The notes below the pieces were generated by a model. That model saw nothing but the letters and a program-made list of their open reading frames with translations. It was not told the origin of the DNA and did no database searches. The translations under genes and the position numbers were made by a program. Positions 12,128 to 25,200 of a stretch of 64,000 bases of DNA are shown here, piece after piece. Location: NCBI RefSeq assembly GCF_000203815.1, contig NW_004457695.1, forward strand, positions 62,001 to 126,000, in the 5' to 3' direction. The stretch comes from Cavenderia fasciculata (lineage: Eukaryota > Evosea > Eumycetozoa > Acytosteliales > Cavenderiaceae). Within the stretch, counting starts at the first letter, position 1. Every line of letters starts with the position of its first letter.

Positions 12128-12746
12128 CAAAGGGTGCACCCTATTTTTAGTTGCATGCAAGGCAGCTGATCATCGAAAACAAACAGTTAAAAAAAAAGTT
12201 CAGCCGAACCTGTTGTTGTAGTTGCTTGTCTGTGTTTGAGGGAGGGGGATCCCTTCTTGTGGCCGCTATCACCCGGTTGATACAGCCCCCAAACTGTTTG
12301 TTTAGACTCCAATCGAATAGGTTCTATTTATTCATTCGTCTATCTTGCTCTTTATCGAATATCACTGACGATGATGATCGGGTTGTACTTTATCGCCCAT
12401 CGATGGTGACAAACTAGAGGAGCCTTAATTAATTGTCTCCCTCCTCTTCCTGATTAATTTGTCGTCGACCTTTATTAACGTGAAGGAAGATCACTATCTT
12501 TGAGAATTTAGCTTCTCAACCTTCGTCAACGACAAATTTATAGGCCCTCCTCCTCCACCTTTGGACTTGATGATGATGGTTTATCTGATCAATTATCTTG
12601 GTCATTGACTTTGTTGGCCCACTTTATGATTCCAGTTTACTCTCACAGACACCCGAACAATTTCTGCGTTCAGTCGCCAAGTTGATATCATCACACACAG
12701 TTCGATTCGAAAATCATCTACACTCTCTAGTCGCCTGATCCACTTA

Positions 12747-12782
12747 TCCCCCCCTCCCCACACTCCACCCAAAATCCACCAA
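12747..12782. promoter_or_regulatory. C-rich / CACCC cluster resembling GBF G-boxes
   Basis: A run of seven C residues followed by TCCCCACACTCCACCC and ATCCACC stands out in AT-rich DNA. Dictyostelid G-box elements bound by the developmental factor GBF are G/C-rich with CACCC or GGGTG cores. The match is by eye only. Related C-rich words occur at about 13379-13390 (CCAGCCCCACCC). Confidence 0.3.
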
Positions 12783-12894
12783 TGCGTTTAATTACACCCT
12801 GGCTGGCAGCACAGCGATGGGAGGACGTTTCAAATTGAATTTATCTCTTCAACTAATAAGGTGCTAAACTCTATTGTAGATTGTGTGTTTTATT

Positions 12895-12922
12895 ATCATT
12901 ATTATTATTATCATTAACATTA

Positions 12923-12987
<65 letters not shown>

Positions 12988-12990
12988 TTT
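12895..12990. repeat. TTA/ATT trinucleotide microsatellite
   Basis: A nearly pure ATT repeat of about 90 bp, preceded by imperfect ATTATC units and followed by about seven TTG units. It is noncoding and likely length-variable. Confidence 0.9.
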
Positions 12991-14984
12991 GTTGTTGTTG
13001 TTGTTGTTGTTGTTTATTGCAAATATTACCCTACAACAATTAAAAAGGTACCTACCATTTAATTAATTTATTTATTAATATTATTTTTTTATATCAAACT
13101 TGGTTGGATTTTAAATTAAGAGCCTTTAAAATATATATATATATATATATATTAGATGGATTTAGCATTTACAGTTAGGGTAAATTAGAACAAAATAAAC
13201 AGATATTTCACATTACCATTATCATTTTTGTAAAAGCTCCACTGTCAATCTAAACCCCCAGCAGTTGGCAAGTTGGATGGATACTACTAGTATGTTTATC
13301 AGGTATACTACAGACTAAAGTCTATTATTTTTAATTTTCAAGGGAAGGGCGCCAACATATTGAAGTGGTAAAGCAGCCAGCCCCACCCAGTTTACTTTAG
13401 GTTTGATGATGGCGTCAACCTCTTAGAAGAAATTTTTTAATTTTTCTTTGATTGAAAACAATTTTAAACAAAAGAGACCCTCTAACTTGTACTTTACAAC
13501 ATTCACCATTATCTATCTATCTATCTTTTTATTGTACTAGTACTAGTAGTCAACAGAGAATAAAAACCAATCAATCCAACACTACAAACAACCAAGTACA
13601 AAGGATACATAATATATATACCCATTACATACAATCTCAATATTGTCAGTGAACATCGACAGTCGAAGGTACATTAATAGTTTTATAGTTTATTGTGGTT
13701 AGATATCTATAGGTACAGTTATAGTTATCATCATTATCATCATCATTATCATCATCATCATCATTTGTGTTGCAGGTGATCTATCATCTACTATACAGCA
13801 GTAAAATCAATAGTCAGTCATTACAGAGAGAGAGAAGTCACTATTACCCTTTTATAAGTTTTTCATCAACAATCAACCAACCAACCAACCAACCAATCAA
13901 TCAATCAATCAATCAAAAGCGGATAGATATAAACTTGGGAATATTGTCTGATGCTTGGCAACAAACTTGCAAGTTGCATCATATTTGTATTACCAAATCA
14001 ATATCACCAAATTTTTATTAGATCGACTTTATACTTGGCGATACATTTTAAACCACTTCTTCAAGACATATTTATTATTATTATTTATTATTATTTATAT
14101 TAGGTGGTATTCCCACCTTTCCAAACAACATTACACCCACACATGTTTAAACAACAACAACAAACACACAGATATCTTTTATTTTATTTTATTTTTTTCT
14201 CTAGCATTTTTTTATTTGTTCTTTACTTTTTCGTTTATTTGATGAACCCAAGAAGGATCATACTCATTTTTTGTAAGACTTGTTCCACGTAACCAACCAT
14301 CCATCCAAAACACAGTACCAACAATAAAGGTTCGTAACGATCCATACCCTTTTTTTTGGTCAGAAAATCGTCATCACTAAGTCCAAGTAGGATCCCCACC
14401 CGTAAAATCTAGATAGATTACATATATATATATATATATATCAGTCTATGATTTATGATTTGGTTGGTGAAGAAGAAAGAATCTCAACTAATCTTGGACA
14501 ACCCGCCAAACATTTAAAAAGAGTTTGTGCCCCCAAAAAAAAAAAAAAAAAAAAAACACATTAATCAATCAACGAGAACATCTTCACACACCTAATAATA
14601 ATATTAATCTCAACACCAACCATATTATTATTATTATTATTATTATTGTCATTATTATTTGTTTGTAATAATAATATCCAACATTTTTATTAATATTAGA
14701 TTGCTCTTATCTTCATCATCGTCATATATAACACACACTCACACTCTCTCACACAGACAGACAGACAAACAGATATCTCATTTATTCATTATACTGGTCT
14801 CAAAAAGGAGATGACAATAGAAACAACTATTTGGATGAACCATTATCAATTTTATTATTGTCATTATTAAAAAAGTCAATCCTAGCAACAACGATCGTCA
14901 TATTCTCAAACCTACAAATAAGAAAATAGATCAACAACAACAAGAACAACAACATTTTTTTATATATACATACATTTGAACACA

Positions 14985-17900
14985 ATGACAACAACTAGAG
15001 CAAGATCTAAAAAACAACAAGAGTTGGAGCTCCAACAACAATCGACGGAAAGAGAAAGCAATAATAAAACCTCTCCTCCAATGACCAGGGCAAGAACAAA
15101 GGCAATTCAACAACAACAAAAACAACAAAAACAACAAAACACACGTCAACCACAGAAACAACAACAACAAAAGAAAAAGCCCAATCGCAGAGACATTGTT
15201 AGTGACCAAGAAGAAGAAGAGGAAGAAGAAAACTCTGATCTCGATGTTGATGAAGTTACCCTTCGAATAGAATACTCTCCTGAAAATGGCAATGACTCTG
15301 ATGAGGAAGAAGAGGAAGAAGAGGAAGATGAAAAGACAAAGAAAACTAAAGAGGTGAATACAAAGAAAAAGAAACAAGTCGAGCCACCAACAAGACGAAA
15401 TGGTGGTAGCAAGAAAAAGGTTTCAACAACAACAACAACAACAAAGAGAAATCATATCCCATCATCAGACGAAGAAGAAGAAGAGTCAGAGGAAGAAGAA
15501 TATTCTGGATCAGAAGAAGAGGATGATGATGATGAAGACTACTCTGAAGAGGAAGAAGAAAACAAAACAAACCGAGGCAAAATGAACAATAATGGAAAGA
15601 GAGTGCAAAAGACTCAACAAAAGCCCAATAGACAAACAAAGAGATCTAAAAACTCTGAAATTCTATCTTCTTCAGAGGATGAAGAGGTAGAGGATGATGA
15701 TGATGATGATGATGAAGTGGATGAACAAGAACAAGAACAAGAACAGGAGGAAGAAGAAGAAGAAATGGAAAAAGATTCAGATCAAGAAGATATTGTTTCA
15801 ATGGAATTTGATCAAGATGATGAAGAAGAGGAAAAGAAAGATTTTAGTGAAGAGACTATAGAAAAGATTTTGGCTGTCAAGAGTTTTAAAGGAAAATTCA
15901 AGACACTCCCATTTACACTTCCAAAATACATCAATCTCTCTTCATCAACCTTGTTATCACCATCGACACAACAACAACAGCAGTCAATCACAGATATAGT
16001 CACCACACCATTGACATCAGAGCAAGACGAACTTATGACACTGTCTTCACCTTTGTTAGCCTCTTCAAATCAATCAATACCACCACCACCTCTATCAACA
16101 TCTGAACAAACCACCGACAATGTAGATTCCAAACAACAACAACAACAACAACCGATCGTCGCAACACCAACACCAACATCTACAACACCACTACCATCAT
16201 CTTCATCACCACCACTTTTATCTGTACAGGACAACATTAACAACAACGCCACAAATACCAACAACACACCAATGGAGATTGGAGAGGATGATCAAGTTAG
16301 ATTTTTAACACTTTTCAAAGAACGATCATATCGATCGGTTAGATGGATGACATTAAAGGATCTAGAGACGACAAATATTCAAATTAATCCAAAACTGCAA
16401 CTTCAAATCAAGAAATCAATCCCTACACCCATCAAGGATGAATCCGAGGCCAACCCACTTCACTACTTTAAACAAGATTATATTCAAGTCGACAAAATTC
16501 TCGCCAAAGAGATCAAGAGAAAAGGTAGAGGACCAGGTGTCGTTAACTATTTGGTCAAATGGAAAGATCTTCTCCACGAAAAAAGTACATGGGAAACAGA
16601 GTCCATGTTGCGGTCGCCACAAGATAAGGAGGCCATCAAGATATACGAAGCATCACAATTGGGATACTCGAAAAAGATTGTTGCTCGTCCCAGTAAACTC
16701 CCAGCATTTGGACCATCTCTTGTTCCAAAGTTTAAGGGGTCTCTGTCACTCAAAGAATTTCAGGTAGAGGGATTTCTTTGGTTGTCTTATAATTGGTATC
16801 ACGAAAGATCATCTCTATTGGCCGATGAAATGGGTCTGGGCAAGACTATTCAATCGATTGCTTTTCTCACCTATCTGAGTCAGTCAGTTGGTATAAAGGG
16901 ACCATTTATGGTTGTTGCACCTCTTTCAACACTAGGCAATTGGCAAAAGGAAATTCTAAAGTGGACAGATATGAGAGTTTTGGTGTTCTATGGTACGCAA
17001 GAGACTAGAGCTTTTCAAAAGAAATACGAGTGGAAACGAAAAGATAAAGGTGTCTATCAATTTGAAATCCTTCTTACAACCTATGAAACTGTCATGGCCG
17101 AACATCAGGATCTTGTCAAAATAAATTGGAGAGCTCTTGTTTTGGATGAAGGTCATAGAATTAAAAATACACAATCAAAGGTTTTATCAAAATTAAAATC
17201 AATTAAAGTATGTCAAAAAACAAAACAAAACTTTATATTTAATCATTGAAAATATATATATCTAATTTATTCTTTTTTTTTTTTCTAGACTGAACATTCA
17301 GTAATTTTAACAGGAACACCATTACAAAATGATATGAAGGAATTGTGGACAATGTTGAATTTTTTGGATCCCGATAAATTTGCTAGTAGCACTCAATTTT
17401 TGGATGAATTTAGTGACCTAAAGGAAGAATCTCAAGTACAAAGACTTCACCAAATACTTGCACCATATCTATTGCGTAGAATGAAGGAAGATGTCGAGTT
17501 GTCAATCCCAATCAAGGAGGAGACAGTGATTCAAGTAGAGTTATCATCCATCCAAAAGACATACTATCGTGCTATTCTCGAAAAGAATAGAGAGTTTTTG
17601 GCCAGAGGTGTAAAGTCAAAATCGAATCTGCCAAAGTTGACCAATATTATGATTCAAATTCGAAAGGTTTGCAACCATCCATTCCTCATTCCAGGTGCCG
17701 AGGATACCATCATTCGTCAGGAAAAGCTCACAACCGACGAACAAATCGCAGAATTGTTGATTCGTTCTAGTTCCAAATTAGTCTTGGTCGACAAGCTCCT
17801 TCAACGTCTCAAAAAGGAAGGTCATCGTGTTCTCATTTTCAGTCAGATGGTCGAATCACTCAATATTTTAGAAGATTATTTGCACTATAGAGAATACTCT

Positions 17901-20586
17901 TACGAACGTCTAGATGGTTCAGTGTCATCGGTATTGAGACAAGCTTCCATCGAAAGATTTATGGACCAGGAATCTGATCGTTTTGTATTTCTTTTATCAA
18001 CTCGTTCTGGTGGTGTTGGTATCAATCTTACCTCTGCCGATACTGTCATTCTCTTTGACAGTGATTGGAATCCTCAGAGTGATCTTCAAGCACAAGCCCG
18101 TTGTCATCGTATCGGTCAAACCTCTAACGTCAAGGTATACAGACTCATCACAAGAAACACCTATGAACAATATCTCTTTGAGGTGGCTACCAAAAAGCTA
18201 TTGTTGGATCACATTGTTTTAAATAATGCTAAAAATAATTCAATGAAAAAACAACAAGAAGCAGATGAAGTAGAAAAGTCAAAAAAGGAAGAGGTGGGTG
18301 CAGTTGAAAGTGAAACAACAACAACAACAACAACAACTGACGATCAAGAAACAGAACAAGATGGAAAAGAGGATGGAAAAGAGTCACCCAAGACCTCTGC
18401 AGACAAAGATACACCGAGTGAAATTAGTCAAATGTTGAAATATGGTGCAGCCTATTTATTTACCGAAAACTCAAAGGATGCATCAGAACAAGATAATGTA
18501 ATGTTTAACGAAGATATTGATAAGATCTTGGAGAGATCGACGACTATTAGCTTTGACAGCAAGAACAAACCATCAAATTTGTCTGGATTCTCAAAGGCTA
18601 CATTTGCATCAAGTGAAACCGATTTCAATGTCGACTTGGACGATGAAAACTTTTGGGAAAAGGTTTTACCAGACTACAAAACGGTGAAACAGTTGGAGGA
18701 GAAACTTTCAAATGGATCCATTTTCAATAGCGACGAGGCCCGATCCAAATACATTGACGACATTGTAGAGTTGGCACAATCGAAAAAGGATGATATTGTC
18801 GATCCAGTTTCAATAGAGTTTATTTCCGATCTACTAAAGTTGATCATGCGTGTCGAGTTTAACACCAAATTCACTGTCGAAGAAAGAGAAAAGGTTCAAA
18901 CAATGCGTCTCTTGCTCGAACGTCCAAGAACAAGAAAACGTGTCATCCCAGAGGTTGTCCAAACTGGTCCCGCCGTAGTCGATTCAAAGCAAAAGGGTAA
19001 AAAGACCAACATCATTGCCTCCATACCAGACTCGGATAGCTCCAGTGACGAACACAACAGCGACCCAGACTTTGTTCACGACGAAAATTCAGTTGAAAGT
19101 GATGACAGCAATATCATTGACACTAGAAAGAAATCAAAGATGAATGGTCCCCCTGTTGTACCGGTTTGGAATAAAACCAACAAGGATAAACTCAAAGCCA
19201 TTGTCCTTAAATATGGTCTCCATCGTTGGAAAAAGATTCAAAAAGAACTAGCTTCCATTGGTGTCGTCAAAACACCAGGCGAAATTCAATCAATTACTGA
19301 ATCTTTTGTCGAAGTTGGCTACAAATCAAACCAGGAGCAAATGAAAGAGTCTTTTGATCATTTTGTCGAAGACACTTCCTACTTTAATTGGCAAAAACTT
19401 GGTTTTGATGTAGATTCTCCAAATCCAATCACATTAGTCGAAGACAACAACAACAACACCAACTTGGACAAGTTTACCATCACCGATCTCCCATCTGTTC
19501 AAATGATTTCAAGTCAATCCATTGTTATTCATTTTGAAAAGAATCAACCAGAATCATCAGAACCATCAACAATCGAAAAATCCTCAACGGAACAAGACAA
19601 AATCGAAACGACAAGTGAAACCACCACTACCACTATGGATGAAAAACAAGATAGTATTGTAAATAGTAAAAACGATAGCATGAATACAGATAATGCAACC
19701 ACGACAACCACCACAACAACCTCAACTAGCATAAGTACTTCCCCCAAACTTGAACCATTACCATTGTTAACCAATCGAATCCCCCAACAAACCGATGGAT
19801 ACTATCTTGCCATATTTATGGACGGTGAAAGGGATCAATTGATTAGAGTATACCCTATCAACTCGGGCATGACTCTTTGCGATTTCTTTTTCCCCGGTTT
19901 AAGTTCTGGTTATTTTATTAATATTATTTATACAAATATTTCACAGTATGTAGAAAGAAGAAAAAGAAGAAGAAGAAGAAGTAAAAAAATCCAACAATCG
20001 GTTCATTTTATTAATAATCTTTTTTTTTTTTTTTTTTTTTTAGAAATCAATATGTAAAATGTAGTAATGACATTAAAGTTCAAACTGTACCAAACATTAT
20101 ATGGCAACAAGGAGATTTCCCAGGAGCCAATCGAATCCAAGCTACTTTGGCAAGATTATCATTGATGAGAATTCTCAAGAGATGCATAGTCAGATATGGA
20201 AAGAACCTTGGCTATTTGAAACTACAGCACCTAACCAGAGGGCCTACCACATCGTGGACAGCAGAAAATGATCGCAGTCTAATTATCGGTATATACAAGT
20301 ATGGTCACGGTAAATTTAACGAATGCTTTGCTGATCCCTCACTGGATCTTGCATCGGCCGTCAAAAAGGGATCCCTCTCTGCAAGTAGTGGCGCTGTTGG
20401 AAACCAAATGTTGGATGAGGAGGATGAACAACAGCAGCAGCAACAACAACAGCAAGGTCCAAAGATACCATCGTCAGAGTCTTTGAGAAGAAGATTGGGA
20501 CGTGTCACTGAAAATATTACAAGACAAGAGATGAACCAAAAGAATTTGAAGCAACAACAGCAACAACAACAACAATTCCAGCAATC

Positions 20587-20630
<44 letters not shown>

Positions 20631-22123
20631 TCCACCAAAAACTCCACAGTGATGATCACGAAGAATCTTCATTGTCTTTCCCAAAGAGAGAAAGACCATT
20701 TTCTCCTGACGGGGAGTTATCAGAAGAAGAAGAGTATCGTCAACAACAACATCAACAACATTTTAGAAACCCACGATACCCACAACAACAACAACAACAA
20801 CAACAAGTCTATCAACCACAACAACAGTTTAGAAACCCACGATATCCACAACAAACTTCACCACCAAATTCTACATCACCAACATCTTATAAAAATGGAT
20901 CGTTTGGAGCGATTGGTACTCGTTATGTACATCTAACTTTTGGATGGGATTCAAAAGTTTTACCTATGGGAGTTCCAGATCAAGCAACTTTGGAGATGGC
21001 CAAAAAAATGTTTTATGTCAAATTTAACCTTAAAAACTCGCCAGACTACGCCGAGAATCAAGATCAACACTTTAAATTTTACTATAAAGACCAACCAATC
21101 CAACCACACTCCAAGTTTGTCCAAGAATTGGATCTCCAAGATGGATTCTTTATTCGAGCCGAGTGGGAATCAAAGTGGAAAACCATGCAAGTTCAAGGTT
21201 TTGAAATGGACACACTCTTTATGAAGGTCCAAGACGACACTGTGCTCGAAGACATTGTCAAGGCCTATTTCCAAAGCAACCCACCACCATATGAATACAA
21301 AAACTTACGCGTAGAACACAACGGTGCTCGATTGGATCTTACTGGTGACATTGGTGGCAACCAAATCAAAAACGACTCGTTCCTCAAAATTGTATCTTCC
21401 TCTGACATTATCCACGTGCATGTTATACCATCGTGGAATATTGAGGAAAAAGAAATCTATGCACTCCACAAACGGACAACATTCCTTTCGAAATTGGTAG
21501 ACTCTTTTCTCAAAAAGCACCAACTCCAACCCAAACAAATCAACTTTACAAGTGCTTCGACAGGTGCTATGATTGATCCAAACAAACCACCACTCGACCA
21601 AGGTCTTGAAATGGACTCTATCATCCATGCCAATCTTTTACTCTCAAGAATAGATGTAACCTACCAAAACCATACAGTACCATACTTGCTCAGCACCAAT
21701 ACTTCTTTTGAGTCTTTGATTCATCGATTCTGCGAGAGACTCAAAATCAACAGACACTCGGTACAATTTATCTATGACAGTAAGAAATTGGTACCAGAAG
21801 AAACACCAGAACAGATCAAGATGGGTCCACAGGCAAACATACAGGTGACAGCAAACGGTACCGTTCAACAAGGCATTATCGAAGTTGAAGTAAGACTCAT
21901 TGGAGAAGATGCAGGAAGCTATATAAAGATGCACACTCACAACCCTTTCCCACTTGAAATTCTCATGGACAAGTTTTGTGAGGAACACAAGCTCAACAAA
22001 CATGGTGTCCTCTTTACTTTTAATGGTATTAAAATAGAACCGCATGATACTCTAGTAAGCATTGGCCTGCGTGACTCTGACGTTATTGAAGCGAGAAAAA
22101 TCAATTCTTCTTTTGGTAATTGA
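14985..22123 (+). CDS. CHD-type chromatin remodeling ATPase with C-terminal tandem SUMO/ubiquitin-like domains
   Basis: Three exons, 14985-17207, 17289-19945 and 20044-22123, join in phase to 2319 residues. The first 440 residues are acidic and basic low complexity. A degenerate first chromodomain half (RFLTLFKERSYRSVRWMTL) and a second chromodomain (VNYLVKWKDLLHEKSTWE) follow at about 445-555. The SNF2 ATPase has LADEMGLGKT (about 612), LVLDEGHRIKN (about 717), LTGTPLQND and, in the C lobe, QAQARCHRIGQT (about 1008). A SANT-like helix set (about 1365, VWNKTNKDKLKAIVLKYG) and a SLIDE-like one (about 1697, SWTAENDRSLIIGIYKYG) place it with CHD1. Poly-Gln tracts follow. Residues about 1918-2319 hold four or five beta-grasp modules, the clearest being HRFCERLKINRHSVQFIYDS and MDKFCEEHKLNKHGVLFTFN. 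The SLIDE region and the beta-grasp array lie in the same exon. The protein is predicted to slide nucleosomes in the nucleus. Confidence 0.88.
20567..20630 (+). repeat. CAA repeat encoding poly-glutamine inside the CHD gene
   Basis: A nearly pure CAA run, broken by a TTC and a TCA codon, encodes Gln between the SLIDE-like segment and the SUMO-like array. Shorter Gln runs lie at about 20431-20455 and 20785-20825. This is typical of dictyostelid linkers. Confidence 0.85.
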
Positions 22124-22356
22124 AACAATTTAAACAATAATAAACCTACTACCTGATTATTTATTCACAACAACAAAGAAAAAATACAAACCTAAAAGAA
22201 TGAACCAAGGTCTTTTTAAACAAATTAGGGTTAAGATACAACATTTATTTTGTTTTTGATTAAATTTTCTAACAGGTTCTATGATTATTATTATTATTAC
22301 TATTATTATTGAATAAAAAGATATTTAAATCTTCTTTTTTCTTTGTTTTGATTTTT

Positions 22357-25200
22357 TTAAGCCATGTACTCGTATTTTCTTTGGTTTGGATTATCATCGG
22401 CAGTTCTTCTAATATATTCTTGTTCAATGAGATACTCGATAGCCTTTTTGATTGTGGCAATCTTTGGAGCAAACCACTTGGAGACTTGGTTGGTGGTCTC
22501 GACGACGAGATCGTTGTGAGAGAGTACCTTCTTTGACTTCATAATACGTACAATGGCGGCCTGTAACTTGAAATAACGTTCCTTTTCAATTTCGCTATTT
22601 GATACGGTTTGGGCACCTTCAGATGTCTTGGTTTCACCAATTTGGACGGCAACATTGCAGTTGACCTTCATCTTCTTTGATGCAAACTTGGCATTGATAG
22701 AGAAGGAGGTATCATTGTTCCACTCCTTGTAGTCTGGCTTGTCACTTTCGATAATTCCAGTCTTCATTAAAGCGAGCAATGGTAATCTGATCGAGTTTTC
22801 ATCCAAACCAATAGAGTCGAGGATTTGGAATCTGGTAACCTTGTCTTGAGTGTTGAGCAACAAGAGGATAGCCATTTGGTAGGCAGTTGTGGCCAACTTG
22901 TAAATCTTACCACGTACTTGACGTGAGTCAACATCAGCTCTTGAGAAATCGTACAAGAATGTTAAAACTCTACCCTTGAAACTAGATTTGTAATATTTTT
23001 CAAAATAGGTAATGGATGAAAGCATCTAAGAGAGTAATAAACAAAATAAAAAATTAGCTACTAAACATAATTATATTATTCAATTCTTTTTTTTTTAATA
23101 CATACTTCACTAGGTGGTTTAAATGGATTGCTGCTAGTCTTGTTTGTCAAAGACCATGAACCATTGGTGAGTACATAAAAGTTAAATGTGTCTTTAGAAG
23201 AAAAAAAAAATTTATTAGTAAACAACCTTTTTTTTTTTTTTTTTTTTGTTTTCTACATACAAGGTAAAGTCAAACTGTTTTCATTAAGATAAGTTTGGAA
23301 ATTGGCATTGATATCCTTGCAAAGTCTCATATCGTTAATCATTCTAGTTAACTTTGTGCAATAATCGAAACCTTGATGAGTCTTGAGTTTGTTGATCATG
23401 GATGCTTCGGCATCTTCAGAGGCAGAGAGATCTTCGACCAAACGCTTTGACAACATCTTTTGGTAATTGAGCATGAAAATATCCTTGTCTGGGAGGTACT
23501 TGAAGAGGCAGACGGCTTCGGCCAACTTCTTTTCCAACTCTCCTTCATCACTGATGTGATATGGACCCTTACGGAGGATTTGATCACAAAACTTGGCAAG
23601 GACGACTGGGATGGTAGATTCCTTCTTCTTTTGGTCGTAGGAAGCTGGGTTTTCATTGATGACGTGGGCAAATGAACGATCCATGGCAGCAAGGAAGGTG
23701 GTGTCATTGGAGAAAGATTCACGGATAAGACGATTGAATCTGTTGTAGGTCTCTAACAAATGGCCAATAAGAACTTGTGGCTTTTCTTGCGATTCTTTGA
23801 GATCGTTTTCAATCTCTTTGATACCCTCCTTTTTGATGAAATCTTGGAGATTCTTGCGGAGTGATTCAAGATGGTTGACTCTAAAGAGGAGATTGTACAT
23901 CATAGTCAATTCATCATTCTTGTTTTCACTCAAGAGATCCAAGAACTTTTCGGCAAATTGATCCTTAAAGTTGACGATCAATGTTTCGTTGAGACGAATG
24001 TTGAGCTTGTCCAATGTGGTGATTGGCATAAACTTTTGGACACGAGTGGTTTCTTGTTCAATTCTGACAGAAATGTGCTTCATATATTGTGGAATACCAT
24101 TCTTGGCAACAAATTCAGCAGATTCGATTCTGTAGAAATCCTCGGTCGACTTGAGGAAGGTGGTTTCGAAATGGTCAATGTACACTTGCAATTTATTTTT
24201 ATCTTGTCCAAGTTGTACTAAAAGAAGTATTGAAAAAAATAAAATAAAAAATAAGTATTAAAACAAAAGAGAAATAATATAGGTTGACATACCATAACAT
24301 TCCAAAGTGTCACTTAAAACTTGTAAATTGGTTGAATCACCATTTCTGTCCTTCAAGATAATGGTTTCCAAAGCAGTCAACAATCTGCTATTGAGTGGTT
24401 TGAAGGCAGCATCTCTCCATGCATTCAAAGAATCAATTAAGATCTTTGAAGTATTTGTTTGATCGCTTGAAGATTGTTGTTGTTGGGTTTTACCTCCATC
24501 TGAAGTATAGATTTTGTTCTATTAATAAATAAAAAGTAGGTAGGTAGTATGAAAAAGAACTAGGTGTTAGTCATTGTTTTAAATCGTTGATCTTGGTAAT
24601 ATTTGTATGTATACATACGACTGGCTCTAATAAATTCTTTAAGACTCTGCTTGAAAACTTCCAATCGTTCCATTTATTTCTAAAGAATAATAAAAGGTCA
24701 TCATTTGGTAAACCGTCTGCTTTCTGTAGGTGTGTGTGTGTGAAAGAACAAACAAAGAGTTAGATTTTTAAAAAGTTTTTTTTTTTCCAAGATTTTTGAT
24801 TGAAGAGATAATGAACTCTTCTCTCTCAAAGCTATATGTTTACATACCTCCATAATCTCCTTGGCCTTTTGTTTGATTAAATTTGAAATTCGAGGATAGA
24901 AATCTTTGAGAACACCTTCATTTTGTGTTGAACAGTAGTTATAAACATTACTAAAAAAGATACAACAAAAAGAAGAGATTGCAATAAGTAAAAAGTAATA
25001 AAGGGAAATAAAGCTTTAATGAATATCATTTACTTAGATAGATAGAAGGGAATGGGGGGGAGGGTAGAAGATAAAACTTACGTGTATAACTTAATATATT
25101 TTTCCTTTGTGAGACCCTCCTTTAAATGAATAAAGAGATCTTGGAATGGTTTCTCACATTCCTTCCAAAGCTCGTCCAATGTAAGAGGTTGATTTGCCAT
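22357..25200 (-). CDS. culA: cullin, CUL1 type (SCF scaffold)
   Basis: Seven exons (25200-25082, 24950-24848, 24723-24619, 24500-24293, 24217-23261, 23191-23106, 23025-22357) give 748 residues. The N-terminus LDELWKECEKPF...YIKLYTNVYNYC matches the Skp1-binding first cullin repeat of CUL1. The cullin homology region is continuous, with MLNYQKMLSKRLVEDLSASE and LTFLYDFSRADV. The C-terminal winged-helix segment has AAIVRIMKSKKVLSHNDLV, in which the Lys of IVRIMK is the expected neddylation site. The end QRKYEYMA parallels the YSYLA end of CUL1. It is expected to bind Rbx1 and Skp1/F-box adaptors for ubiquitination. D. discoideum has two CUL1-like genes (culA and culE), so the symbol is tentative. 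Exon 4 uses a CTTCAG acceptor; an AG 19 bases upstream would break the frame. Confidence 0.9.

Larger units (their letters stand above)
10186..14984. promoter_or_regulatory. 4.8-kb gene-poor divergent regulatory region (rasC / CHD)
   Basis: No convincing coding frame, tRNA or known structured RNA is visible in this interval. The few open stretches (for example 10743-11021 and 12151-12417) are low complexity or lack family resemblance and introns. It holds purine-rich tracts (10756-10800, 10881-10915), a GA run (11745-11762) and a 30-base A run (about 12098-12127). A TTA/ATT microsatellite (about 12895-12987) is followed by TTG repeats. There are complex, GC-richer segments around 11450-11590, 12130-12850 and 13200-13430. 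Such segments suggest promoter or enhancer DNA, 5' UTR introns of the flanking genes, or an unrecognised noncoding RNA. It separates two divergent genes and is far longer than any other spacer here. Confidence 0.5.

Noticed and set aside
12151-12417. Plus frame of 88 codons in a GC-richer island
   Set aside because: It has no recognisable motif, no supporting splice sites, and unusual codon use for this genome; noncoding is more likely.
14931-15639. Long minus-strand open frames opposite the CHD N-terminus
   Set aside because: They are mirror images of CAA/GAA/GAT repeats in the real coding strand and show only Leu/Phe/Ser low complexity.
20147-22123. Treating the SUMO-like array as a separate gene
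   Set aside because: The same open exon begins with the CHD SLIDE-like segment, and its acceptor at 20043 is in phase with the CHD donor at 19945; there is no promoter-like spacer.
24501-24519. Upstream acceptor for cullin exon 4
   Set aside because: Using it shifts the frame into a stop, while the CTTCAG acceptor keeps phase through the whole gene.
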